Positions 17,492-25,879 of a stretch of 64,000 nt of DNA are shown here, one piece after another. How positions within the stretch are numbered: the stretch's first letter is position 1; each line of letters begins with the position of its first letter. The DNA is from SZUA-36 sp963759155. GTDB taxonomy: Bacteria > Pseudomonadota > Gammaproteobacteria > Xanthomonadales > SZUA-36. The stretch lies in assembly GCA_963759155.1 (NCBI GenBank), contig CAVWXX010000013.1:186001-250000 (forward strand). The letters are read 5' to 3'. Below the pieces are notes generated by a model. The model made no database searches. It saw only the letters and a list, made by a program, of their open reading frames with translations, and was not told the DNA's origin. The position numbers were made by a program, and so were the translations under genes.

Positions 17492-18415
17492 ATGAAGAAG
17501 ATCAATATCTTGCTATTAACCATGCTTTTATCTTACACAGGGTTCTTGGCGGCAGCTCCGCCGGAATCATCGGAGGCGAAGGGCCTTCCAAGATACCTGG
17601 AGAGTGAATTTGCCCTCATAAAGGGAATGCTGGAGGTGAACGCCCAAAAAATGGACGCACTCAGCGCACAATTAGATGGGGTGAAAACCGAATTGAAAGC
17701 CGAGATATTCTCAGCCAAACAGGAGATCAACGGCCGCATCGACATTCTTGCTGCCGACGTTGATGAGGTCATGGACATCCTGGCTGAGCCGGACAAAGAC
17801 ATCCAGTTGACGACAGAAGTGTGTTTTGATCTTGCAGCCTCCTGGGCCTGGGAATTAACCACCAAGGCCAGCCTTGGAGTTGGTTGGGACAGTGTCGTGA
17901 AAATAGATGCTTTTGGCGAATTGTCCGGGCCTGGCCCGCTAATAATCCCTTCACTTGTACCACTTGTTCCCCCCATTGTGGTTCCGTTTGTTGTTCCGGG
18001 TGTGGCAGCGGGTGTTGGTGGCAACCTATGCGTCAACGTTCCACTGTATTCAGTAGCCAGCAATGATTACTGGACTGCTAACTTCGATACGGATGATTTT
18101 GATGCTCTCGTTGCAGGCGCCGCCATGCCAGCACAGTACTTACTACCGGGCCTGGCGAATCTTTATGGAAAGGTTGTGGACGACGTAACTCCGGCCGTTG
18201 AGTTTCTGAATGCCGGTTTTAATGTGATCGTACCTGATCCTGGCATGACCCAGACACAAGCAATCACGAACGCGGCCGTTTCTTTCGGGCATCTGATGGA
18301 ATCTCCCATGTTTGAGACCATGTTTAAGTCCATAGAAGATCAGAGTGCCGACTGGGGATGGGCATTGGATCTCATTGATCCCTTGTGTGAATTTTGTTGG
18401 ATCCTTCCTCACTGA
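17492..18415 (+). CDS. Exported protein of unknown function with N-terminal coiled coil
   Basis: 307 residues that I do not recognise. Signal peptide (about 21 residues, ending AAA), then a heptad-like stretch (about 38-95) of alternating hydrophobic and charged residues, predicted coiled coil. The middle has a striking run of Pro/Val/Gly (about 148-175: repeated PLVP, PFVVPGVAAGVGG) flanked by the Cys residues CFDL and NLCVNVP. A C-terminal acidic and aromatic part ends CEFCWILPH with two further Cys. The Pro/Val/Gly stretch could cross or enter a membrane or form an extended loop. Monocistronic; TTGAGGAGAG precedes the ATG. The next element is a hairpin and a tRNA on the other strand. Confidence 0.65.
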   Translation: MKKINILLLTMLLSYTGFLAAAPPESSEAKGLPRYLESEFALIKGMLEVNAQKMDALSAQLDGVKTELKAEIFSAKQEINGRIDILAADVDEVMDILAEPDKDIQLTTEVCFDLAASWAWELTTKASLGVGWDSVVKIDAFGELSGPGPLIIPSLVPLVPPIVVPFVVPGVAAGVGGNLCVNVPLYSVASNDYWTANFDTDDFDALVAGAAMPAQYLLPGLANLYGKVVDDVTPAVEFLNAGFNVIVPDPGMTQTQAITNAAVSFGHLMESPMFETMFKSIEDQSADWGWALDLIDPLCEFCWILPH

Positions 18416-18462
18416 GGACTAAACCGGTTAGACAAACCGGATGGGACCAAGGCATGCAGACC

Positions 18463-18492
18463 AGGGGCCGGATATGTGTTATCTGGCCCTTT
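18463..18492 (+). terminator. Possible terminator after the exported coiled-coil protein
   Basis: Imperfect inverted repeat: GGGCC-G-GATA pairs with TATC-T-GGCCC across a 5-base loop, followed by only three T. The stem is strong but the U tract is short, so termination is likely but not certain. Confidence 0.45.
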
Positions 18493-18577
18493 GCGACTAT
18501 TACGATACACACTGAAGGCGGAGGGCCTTAGGTTGTCTCGCTTATAAGGAAGCTTCTGAAGTTCTTAGGAGTATACA

Positions 18578-18664
18578 TGGTGCCCGGGGCCGGAATCGAA
18601 CCGGCACGGTATTTCTACCGAGGGATTTTAAGTCCCTTGCGTCTACCAATTTCGCCACCCGGGC
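18578..18664 (-). tRNA. tRNA-Leu (anticodon TAA)
   Basis: On the minus strand an 87-base cloverleaf: acceptor GCCCGGG pairs with CCCGGGC, the anticodon stem is AGGGA/TCCCT with loop CTTAAAA giving anticodon TAA, a long variable arm of class II type follows, then the T arm GGTTCGATTCC, and the 3' CCA is encoded. It reads UUA codons. It stands alone, between an exported-protein gene and arginase. Confidence 0.95.
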
Positions 18665-18699
18665 TAAACGCAGTGCGCATTGTACCTGTATTAAAGCGC

Positions 18700-19620
18700 C
18701 TAGAGAATGCTTTTTCCTAACGCACTTGTAATTAATCGCAGGGTACGTTCGGCGCTGATATTACCCTGATCCATAAACGGGTTTAACTCAACCACTTCCA
18801 TCGATGTCATCTGGCGACTGTCTGCACAGTACTCTAATAGCAAGTGCGCTTCGCGATAACGCACGCCACCAGGAACGAGCGTTCCAGAACCCGGTATTAC
18901 GGATGGATCGCAGCCGTCGACATCGAAACTAACATGAAAGCCGGCCGTGCCATTGGTGACAATTTCCATGGCTCTGCGTGCGACTTTAGCCATACCGATT
19001 TCATCAATATCACGCATCGTGAAAGCGTGAATACCTGACTCGTTTATTATCTTTCGTTCACCGGCATCTATATCACGAACTCCAATTAAAACAACTTTGT
19101 CGGGGTTCAGTTTCGGGCTAAAGCCAAGGATGCCAGCGAGGTCAGGGTCGCCACGCCCCAACAAATGAGCCAGCGGCATACCGTGGATATTTCCGCTGGG
19201 TGATACGCCTGGAATATTCATATCTCCGTGGGCATCAAACCAGATCAACCCCATTTCCTCGCCACGGTCCCGGTAATGCGCGGAAACGCCTGCAACGGTG
19301 CCCATTGCAATTGAATGGTCACCTCCAATCACCAGTGGGAACTCACCGCTATCCATGATTTCCTTTACCCGGCCAGCCAGTTTTGTACACACACTTAGTA
19401 TTTGAGGCTTAAAGCGTGCTTTAACGTCTTCTGGCGAACGGGTTTCCATGGCAGGGACCATAATGTCTTCTTCACGCGCCAGGGTGTAACCGATACGTTT
19501 TATCGCTGCACCCAGTCCCGCGATACGTAAAGCGGATGGTCCAACATCCGTACCCCGGCGACTGGCGCCCAGATCCATTGGTACGCCGATAATACGTATA
19601 GTTTTTGCTGCTTTGTTCAT
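18700..19620 (-). CDS. rocF: Arginase
   Basis: 306 residues from ATG 19620; an in-frame GTG at 19668 would add 16 residues not expected in the family. Ureohydrolase motifs with the manganese ligands: GGDHSIAMG, WFDAHGDMN, and SFDVDGCDP, plus MEVVELNP near the end. The length and the SASRRGTDVGPSALR-like N-terminus fit arginase rather than agmatinase, but the split is not certain. It hydrolyses L-arginine to ornithine and urea in the cytoplasm. It follows the M49-like peptidase gene within a few bases and may share its transcript; no urease or ornithine aminotransferase gene lies in the window. Confidence 0.85.
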   Translation of the reverse strand: MNKAAKTIRIIGVPMDLGASRRGTDVGPSALRIAGLGAAIKRIGYTLAREEDIMVPAMETRSPEDVKARFKPQILSVCTKLAGRVKEIMDSGEFPLVIGGDHSIAMGTVAGVSAHYRDRGEEMGLIWFDAHGDMNIPGVSPSGNIHGMPLAHLLGRGDPDLAGILGFSPKLNPDKVVLIGVRDIDAGERKIINESGIHAFTMRDIDEIGMAKVARRAMEIVTNGTAGFHVSFDVDGCDPSVIPGSGTLVPGGVRYREAHLLLEYCADSRQMTSMEVVELNPFMDQGNISAERTLRLITSALGKSIL

Positions 19621-19672
19621 AGTTTGCTGCCAGTAAGTTGATTCGGTCCCGCCAGGTGGGCGATGCACTCAA

Positions 19673-21472
19673 TTAAAGATCATTTTCCAGCGCTTTGTAA
19701 CGCACCGTCACAAAACGGTAGCTACTCGCGTCACGCAGGCGTTCTGCCAGCCGGGCGTGTAATTCGGGTGTCCAGCTTATATACTTTTCTATGAATTTAC
19801 CTGCTTTTTGACTATCGCCTTGCTGCTGGATGCTTAGTACATCCTTCAACATCCGGCTAATGACTTCGTTGTACCGGTCATAGTGAATTTCCAGACGCGC
19901 AGTTTCCGGATCAAAACTCAACAGTCCGTTCTCCAGAAAGTAATTCATCTGCATAAGCTGCATGGTCTGGTATGGTTGCTCTGCAGTACGTGGCTGATTT
20001 TTCTGCAAAACACGAAGCACACTTGCCGCTTGCACTGAACGAAACAAGGTGTCATCCATGGTTCCCTCGGCATTCATATGTGCCGAAGTGAAAGCGGATA
20101 GCAGGTCGGCCTTCATTTCCTCATAATGACTTCCCCAGGGGGACAGCGCTTCATTCAGTTCACGCCCATCAGTTGTTTTATCCACACCCAGATAGTGACC
20201 GACCTCATGCCACAATGTTCGATAAAACGGGCCCTCAAGGGTCAGATCATTGGCATGTTCTTCCTTGACCGCAGCCTGAAATGTCTCTTGCCGGCCTTCA
20301 AACAGTTCCGGGTTGGTCATGATGTTGTAGCGTAACAGGATCGTACGGCCGTATTTGCGTGTGTGGTCAGCGTCGTTGGGTAAAATGGTTGCAGTGTTTG
20401 CGCCGCGGGACTGGCCAAAATCAGCAATGATGTTGTAAACCCCAACGGCGATATCACTTGAAATCTTTCGGTCTGTGGAAACCGGCAAACCGTCTTGAAT
20501 TACCTGTAAACCACCCAGGGCTGCTGAGAGTTCGTTACTTTTTTCCTGATCCCTCACCAGCACATTCAGGCTAAAAAATGATTTCACGCCGTAAAGTGAG
20601 TCCGCGTAGACCTCATAACTGCCAATCTGCGCATTCAAATGACGAAAGCGACCACGAACCCAGGCTGCATCACCACCTTCATAATCATCACTGATAATGT
20701 CGCGTGCACGCAGAGACAGGTATTTAGCGAAGTCAGGGTCCTCAGTTTTTACGTCCTCGCTTGCCGCATGAATCAAATGGTAGGCTTCCATGATCTCAGG
20801 TGCCCAGCGAACAGAGTAGGGAAGGGCATACCACTGCGCGTTGTCTGTACCGGCTTGTAAGGCTTCTATACGCTCACGCAAACCGGGATGCAGGTCATCC
20901 AGGACAGGAAAGCGCTCAAGCATACCCAGGTCACGGAGAATATTCTCATTGGTTGTGGCTCGAACAACTGTGCGAACATTCAAAATATCAGCCGCCAATT
21001 CGGGCCTGGCTTTAAGGAAAGGGTCCAGCAGTTCATTTGTAAGACCATGAGGGTAAACATTTTTACCGGGTTCCTCCGGCTTTACAGGCAAAAATGGCAC
21101 ACGTTTGTTGTCCAGGGTCGTTGTGACAGGCCCGGCAGACCGGTAATAGATATCCAGCAATGCCGTTGTGTGCTTATCACCCGTGTCCAAGGCCTTCAGA
21201 TTCTCAAGCGCCTCAAGCGCCTCGTCGTGCAGAGAGTCCTGGTAAACACGGTTGAATATTTCCCCGGCACGTATCAGTTTAGCTGTTGCCGCTTTCTCTG
21301 CTGCCGTTAAGGAAGAGATGTCCGGATCCAACACAACCAGGCGTGTCTTGTCGATAAGCTGTTTTGCTTGCTCCATGCTCCAGTAACCCGCAGGAAGGTC
21401 TTGCGCAAGGCAGTTACCGATGGAAAGGCTTACAACCAAGGTCATATACAAAGTAAGAGAAGTGCTTTTCAT
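19673..21472 (-). CDS. Exported M49-like zinc metallopeptidase
   Basis: 599 residues with a signal peptide (about 23 residues, ending CLAQ). A zinc site HEVGH lies near residue 417, preceded by GPFYRTLW, and a second motif EEMKADLLSAF lies about 30 residues later with the third ligand Glu. This layout (HExxH plus downstream EE-x-x-A-D/E) matches bacterial relatives of dipeptidyl peptidase III, family M49, although the true enzyme has HELLGH. The rest is mostly helical. Probably periplasmic or lipid-free outer space; the substrate is unknown. First gene of a likely unit with arginase. An upstream gap of about 700 bases precedes it. Confidence 0.7.
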   Translation of the reverse strand: MKSTSLTLYMTLVVSLSIGNCLAQDLPAGYWSMEQAKQLIDKTRLVVLDPDISSLTAAEKAATAKLIRAGEIFNRVYQDSLHDEALEALENLKALDTGDKHTTALLDIYYRSAGPVTTTLDNKRVPFLPVKPEEPGKNVYPHGLTNELLDPFLKARPELAADILNVRTVVRATTNENILRDLGMLERFPVLDDLHPGLRERIEALQAGTDNAQWYALPYSVRWAPEIMEAYHLIHAASEDVKTEDPDFAKYLSLRARDIISDDYEGGDAAWVRGRFRHLNAQIGSYEVYADSLYGVKSFFSLNVLVRDQEKSNELSAALGGLQVIQDGLPVSTDRKISSDIAVGVYNIIADFGQSRGANTATILPNDADHTRKYGRTILLRYNIMTNPELFEGRQETFQAAVKEEHANDLTLEGPFYRTLWHEVGHYLGVDKTTDGRELNEALSPWGSHYEEMKADLLSAFTSAHMNAEGTMDDTLFRSVQAASVLRVLQKNQPRTAEQPYQTMQLMQMNYFLENGLLSFDPETARLEIHYDRYNEVISRMLKDVLSIQQQGDSQKAGKFIEKYISWTPELHARLAERLRDASSYRFVTVRYKALENDL

Positions 21473-22169
21473 TTTGTCACCTGTTAACTGTTACCGGCGA
21501 TTGCTACGCTGATCAAATGTTGCAGTGCCGTGATAATAACGTATCTACATATAAAAACAGCTTGAAACCGAAAACTGCGGGGCAGGGGGTTCACCGCGCT
21601 CTGAGCCCTACTCCTGTAAATGTCAAACTTACCTGTTACGCCAAACTCATAGCAGAGGCGGAATTCGTCATTCTACTTGCGTGCATATCACGCTTGTTTC
21701 AGAACGGATGCCTTTAAGGCAGGGTTCTACAGTTGACAGCGGCTTTCCTTCAACTCCCTGACGATCAAAGCGGTAATCAGTATCAGAACATCCACAATGT
21801 AGCTATAACCTTAGTGCATGGACTGTTTTTGCCGCGGCATATTTGCATCAATAACAACTTAAGAAAGCGCGCTATCTATCTGTAATATAGCGATATAATA
21901 ATTTACTTGAAATATTATCCATGGCTATAGCGGGCCACCGTACTGAGGCTGTTAACCCTGACCAGGTCACTCATAGCGCATCTCAATACAAGCACCCTGC
22001 GTTGAACGCCTGTATTACCAAACGGCCACACCTACACCAAAACACACACTCTATTTAACATAATATACATTATACGCAATTCAATATACTAAAACTGCTA
22101 AAGCTTAAACCCGCCCTATCAAGCCGTCTTAGGAATTTCCAGGCCGGAACTTGATTGAACACCTTTAAG
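21473..22169. other. Gene-free AT-rich gap
   Basis: Nearly 700 bases between the start of the M49-like peptidase gene and the end of the cco operon, both on the minus strand. The DNA is visibly more AT-rich than its surroundings, especially 21830-22110. A 66-codon frame at 21517-21717 has no ribosome-binding site and no familiar features, so I do not call it. No tRNA, no strong terminator hairpin and no transposase remnant could be recognised. Confidence 0.45.
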
Positions 22170-22949
22170 CTATTTAGTCAAAAACGTCAGCGAGACGTTT
22201 TCGTTACCGGCCCCGGTAGATGAATGGTGTTTGTGCCCGCCCTGGCCCTGCATTTTTACAACCATCAATGAGACACTCAAAACGGCCAGCAAAATCAGAG
22301 CCGCACCCATTAGCTTCTTGGTCCACTTATCGTTTAACAAAGCAGCCAGTGCCGGTGCGGCAAGACTCATGCCGAGCATGGACGGTAATGTTCCTACACC
22401 AAACGCGAGCATCACAGCGCCGCCGGAAACTGGTGAACCCGCAGCCGAAGCTGTCAGAAGCACGCTGTACACCAAACCACACGGCAATAGACCCCAACAC
22501 AACCCCAACAGTAAACGACCGGTTCCACCGGGCAAGCTGCTTGCCTTGACCGCCAGTGGCAGCACAAATTTCCAAACTTTGGCCCCCAGGCGTTCAATTC
22601 CGGCCAATGTCTGCCAGTTAAAAAGAAACTGCACGCCAATTAAGAAAATCATAAGCGCGGTAACCAAGCGCAATGCCATGCTCCACTTGGGGATATTTAA
22701 TGTATGTCCCAGGCTGGCCAGGATCCAGGCTGAGATCAGACCCAGTACGGTATAACTGATTATCCTGCCAAAATTGAACAGGAAGGCCGAAGTCGCACGT
22801 GGTTTGGTTTTCGCTGTCGTGTCATCAGCGACAGGTAACGTACCCAGGCCGGCTGCCAGTCCGCCACACATCCCAAAACAATGCCCGCTTCCCAAAAGCC
22901 CAACAAAAAATGCGGTGAATAAAGCTGAAAGATCAAGGTAAGACGTCAT
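22170..22949 (-). CDS. TauE/SafE-like (DsbD-related) membrane protein of the cco operon
   Basis: 259 residues, about six to seven membrane helices. The first helix carries GLLGSGHCFGMCGG, a paired-Cys signature of the sulfite-exporter-like/heavy-metal proteins that often close cbb3 oxidase maturation operons. The C-terminal tail is His-rich (GGHKHHSS), suggesting metal binding. A role in copper supply or redox handling for CcoI/CcoN is likely from context but not proven. It starts with ATG overlapping the ccoS stop by 4 bases and is the last gene of the operon. Confidence 0.75.
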   Translation of the reverse strand: MTSYLDLSALFTAFFVGLLGSGHCFGMCGGLAAGLGTLPVADDTTAKTKPRATSAFLFNFGRIISYTVLGLISAWILASLGHTLNIPKWSMALRLVTALMIFLIGVQFLFNWQTLAGIERLGAKVWKFVLPLAVKASSLPGGTGRLLLGLCWGLLPCGLVYSVLLTASAAGSPVSGGAVMLAFGVGTLPSMLGMSLAAPALAALLNDKWTKKLMGAALILLAVLSVSLMVVKMQGQGGHKHHSSTGAGNENVSLTFLTK

Positions 22950-23146
22950 TTATCCTCTTGCTCCTCTTTATCAATAGGTTTGTCTTCTATCTCGGGTGGT
23001 GGCTTTTGATCATCGTCAAGAACAACACTCCAGCCATGCGATTCCAGATCGTCAAATTGACCATTCTTAATCGCCCATAACAAAGCCCAGACGGCCAATG
23101 CGAGTAGCACAACGGCCAGTGGTATCAGGACGTAAAGCATGCTCAT
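22946..23146 (-). CDS. ccoS: cbb3 oxidase maturation protein CcoS
   Basis: 66 residues: one N-terminal membrane helix (MSMLYVLIPLAVVLLALAVW) followed by the family signature W-A-I-x-N-G-Q-F-D-D-L-E-S-H-G, then an acidic tail. CcoS is needed to insert cofactors into the cbb3 oxidase catalytic subunit. It overlaps ccoI upstream and the TauE-like gene downstream by about 4 bases each, so translation is coupled. Confidence 0.92.
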   Translation of the reverse strand: MSMLYVLIPLAVVLLALAVWALLWAIKNGQFDDLESHGWSVVLDDDQKPPPEIEDKPIDKEEQEDK

Positions 23147-25587
23147 TGTGCTACTAACCTTTCTTGATCAGGCTGGGGAAATACCCTTTTGCTGTTTGCC
23201 AGGCGTCCGGAATTCAGTACCACTAACAGGGAGCTGATCGACATACCGAGGGCCGCCATCCACGGTACGATCAGGCCGGCGGCCGCAAATGGCACCGCCA
23301 GTAGGTTGTAAGACAGCGCCCAGGTAAGGTTTTGCCTGATGATAGCACGCGTTCTATCGCCGGAAAAAAGAATATATTCTATGTATTTCAATGATTTACC
23401 AGTCAATATAAAATCTGCGGTACTGTTGGCCAGTTCACTGGCACCTGAAACAGTCATCGAAACATTGGCAACGGATAATACCGGTGCGTCGTTGATACCA
23501 TCACCCACCATCAGGACGGTTTTTCCTTCTGCCTGAAGCGACTCCAGAAAGTCCATCTTCATCCGGGGTGTCTGTTCAGCATGCCAGTTGTCGATGCCAA
23601 CACGTTTAGCCACCGAAGCGACAGCCTGCTGGTGATCACCGGACAGAATGGCTAAATCCAGCCCTCTTGCCCGCAATGCTGTGATGGTCTCAGTTGCTGA
23701 ACTGCGCAATCCATCATCGAGGTCGAAACGGGCAATCCACCCGCTGTCATCCGCCAACCATAAGCGCCCTAACCCGCCTTTGAGGTCAATGACATTTACA
23801 CCGGTAAAGGCAGCGTTACCCACCCGGTAACTGGCTCCATCCACCCTGCCCTCAACACCGTTTTCATGATTGGTCACCTGCGACACAGAATCACGGCTGA
23901 CTTTAATATCTGCAAAGGCTTTTGAAATGGGGTGTGAAGAGTCCACCTCCAGCGAAGCTACGATTCGCAAAGCATTCGCTTGACTAAAATCGCCACGGTC
24001 CGGGTTGATGACGGTCCCAACGACTGTTGGTGATCCACTGGTCAATGTGCCAGTCTTATCAAAGACGATAGTGTCGATACCTCCCAGTATCTCGAGTGCC
24101 TCACTTCTTGTGAGCAGTATCCCTTGTTCCAGAAGCGCCCGGCTGGAAGACGCGATAGCAGCTGGCGTTGCCAGTGACAATGCACAGGGACAGCTGATGA
24201 CCAGTACCGCCAGCGTTGCGGGGAATAACATATCCGTATCATGGATCGCCCACCAAAGGGCTGTCAGGCTGGCAACCACCAGGACAACAGCGACAAACCA
24301 GCCGGCATAGCGCTCAGAAAGACGCGTGTACCGGCTTCGGTGTGTTTGGGATTTCAATAACATACGGCCCATCACTGAAACCGTGGAATCATCCGGATTT
24401 TTGGAGACCTCGAAAGCGATTGTCTGGGCACGATTGATACTGCCGGCAATAACTACATCATCGATATGCTTCTCAACAGGCCGGGATTCGCCGGTCAAAA
24501 GCGCTTCATCAACCTCGGTTGAACCACTGATGACCCGCCCGTCGGCAGGAAACGTCTGCCCTGCCCTGACCCGAACCTGGTCACCGATACGCAAATCGAT
24601 GGCAAGCACCCGCTCCGTTTCATCATCATCCCGAATAAGTTCGGCCCACTCGGGCAAAAGCCGGGCAAGTGCCAGGCCGGTTTGCAGATTACGATGACGG
24701 ATAACCAGTTCAGCGTATCTTCCCAGCGACAGGAAGAATATAAACATGACAACCGAATCAAAATACACATGACCATTACCGGTCAGAAAATTGATACAGC
24801 TCATGATGAACGCAATAGAGATGGCCAGGGCCACAGGTACATCCATACCTATTTTCCGGTGGGAGAGACTTCTCCAGGCGCTGCTGTAAAATACACGGCC
24901 TGAATAGAGCAGGACCGGTGTGGTAACGATCAGGCTGATCCACTGCAAAAACCGCTCCGGGCCTTCTGAAATGCCCATTGCTTCGCCCGCGTACAGGCCA
25001 GCCGCATACATCATCACCTGCATCATACCGAGGCCGGCGACACCCAGGCGCTTCAAGGCATCACGACGCTCCTGCTGTCTGCCCATGGATTCAGCACCCG
25101 ATAATGGAAGGTGAGGCCTGTACCCGACACCGGCGAGAATGGCGGCGATTTTGCTTAATTGCAGCTTGGCCGGTTGCCAGTTAATACGGACAAACCCCGT
25201 TGCAACATCGACCTGAACCTGATCGATACCATCACGTGCTTCGAGTTGGCTCCGGATCAACCAGGCACACGCTGCGCAACGGATACCCTCAACCTGTAGC
25301 AATAGCTCGTAGCGGCCATCTTTTAAAGGGCTGCCCCATAAGGAATGACGCTCGTCATAACGTCGCCAGGATTCCTCAATCGTGGCATCTTCATCCGCTG
25401 GTTTGATGGCCGTTTCGGTACGAAATTGATAGTAGCGCGACTGTCCGGACTGCAATATCAGATTAGCGACGGCCTCACAGCCACTGCAACAGACAGGTTG
25501 TACGTCGCCTTCCGCCTCAATGGTGAGATTGCAATTGGCTGGAACTGGTTCTCCGCAATGGAAGCAGAACCGTGAATTTTCAGTCAT
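23143..25587 (-). CDS. ccoI: Copper-translocating P1B-type ATPase CcoI/FixI
   Basis: 814 residues. N-terminal Cys-rich segment (FCFHCGEP, CCSGCEAV), a heavy-metal-associated domain with GIRCAACAW, membrane helices, the actuator motif LTGES, the ion-path CPC in SCPCALSLATP, the phosphorylation site DKTGTLT and the hinge GDGINDAP. CcoI moves copper across the inner membrane for the Cu(B) centre of the cbb3 oxidase. It sits between the fixH-like gene and ccoS, in the usual gene order, with a 4-base gap to the former. Confidence 0.95.
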   Translation of the reverse strand: MTENSRFCFHCGEPVPANCNLTIEAEGDVQPVCCSGCEAVANLILQSGQSRYYQFRTETAIKPADEDATIEESWRRYDERHSLWGSPLKDGRYELLLQVEGIRCAACAWLIRSQLEARDGIDQVQVDVATGFVRINWQPAKLQLSKIAAILAGVGYRPHLPLSGAESMGRQQERRDALKRLGVAGLGMMQVMMYAAGLYAGEAMGISEGPERFLQWISLIVTTPVLLYSGRVFYSSAWRSLSHRKIGMDVPVALAISIAFIMSCINFLTGNGHVYFDSVVMFIFFLSLGRYAELVIRHRNLQTGLALARLLPEWAELIRDDDETERVLAIDLRIGDQVRVRAGQTFPADGRVISGSTEVDEALLTGESRPVEKHIDDVVIAGSINRAQTIAFEVSKNPDDSTVSVMGRMLLKSQTHRSRYTRLSERYAGWFVAVVLVVASLTALWWAIHDTDMLFPATLAVLVISCPCALSLATPAAIASSSRALLEQGILLTRSEALEILGGIDTIVFDKTGTLTSGSPTVVGTVINPDRGDFSQANALRIVASLEVDSSHPISKAFADIKVSRDSVSQVTNHENGVEGRVDGASYRVGNAAFTGVNVIDLKGGLGRLWLADDSGWIARFDLDDGLRSSATETITALRARGLDLAILSGDHQQAVASVAKRVGIDNWHAEQTPRMKMDFLESLQAEGKTVLMVGDGINDAPVLSVANVSMTVSGASELANSTADFILTGKSLKYIEYILFSGDRTRAIIRQNLTWALSYNLLAVPFAAAGLIVPWMAALGMSISSLLVVLNSGRLANSKRVFPQPDQERLVAQ

Positions 25588-25591
25588 GGGT

Positions 25592-25861
25592 CTAGTTCGA
25601 TTTGGAGTCGGATTCGCCTGGTTTGGCTTTATTGCTCTCTTTGGCAGGTGCCTGGGCCTTCAATTCACTTTTCAGCTCGAGGTACTCGTCATCAGTCACA
25701 ACCAGGTGGTCAGGGTTACTGACCGCCAGGTAGAGGGTGAAAAAGCTGGCAATGACCACGGAAGCCGGCAGTGCGATGATAAACCACGGCCAAAATTGCT
25801 TGTACCAGGGCTCAATCTCGACCGGTGTATTTACGCCGTTTGGCTGCTGATTTGATTTCAT
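25592..25861 (-). CDS. ccoH: Short FixH/CcoH-like protein
   Basis: 89 residues. It has the N-terminal part of FixH/CcoH: WYKQFWPWFIIALP, a membrane helix, then LAVSNPDHLVVTDDEY. The usual periplasmic beta domain (family members are generally about 150-180 residues) is missing; instead the protein ends in a Lys/Glu/Ser tail. No continuation exists in other frames, because ccoI starts 5 bases later. Either a naturally short form or an eroded gene. Placed between ccoG and ccoI as expected. Confidence 0.8.
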   Translation of the reverse strand: MKSNQQPNGVNTPVEIEPWYKQFWPWFIIALPASVVIASFFTLYLAVSNPDHLVVTDDEYLELKSELKAQAPAKESNKAKPGESDSKSN

Positions 25862-25879
25862 GATTAGTCCAACAGGCTT

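Noticed and set aside
21517..21717. Small gene of 66 codons in the AT-rich gap
   Set aside because: No ribosome-binding site, no recognisable composition or motif; most likely chance.
22231..22755. 174-codon plus frame opposite the TauE-like gene
   Set aside because: No start signal or domain, and the minus-strand membrane protein with a clear Cys motif accounts for the sequence.
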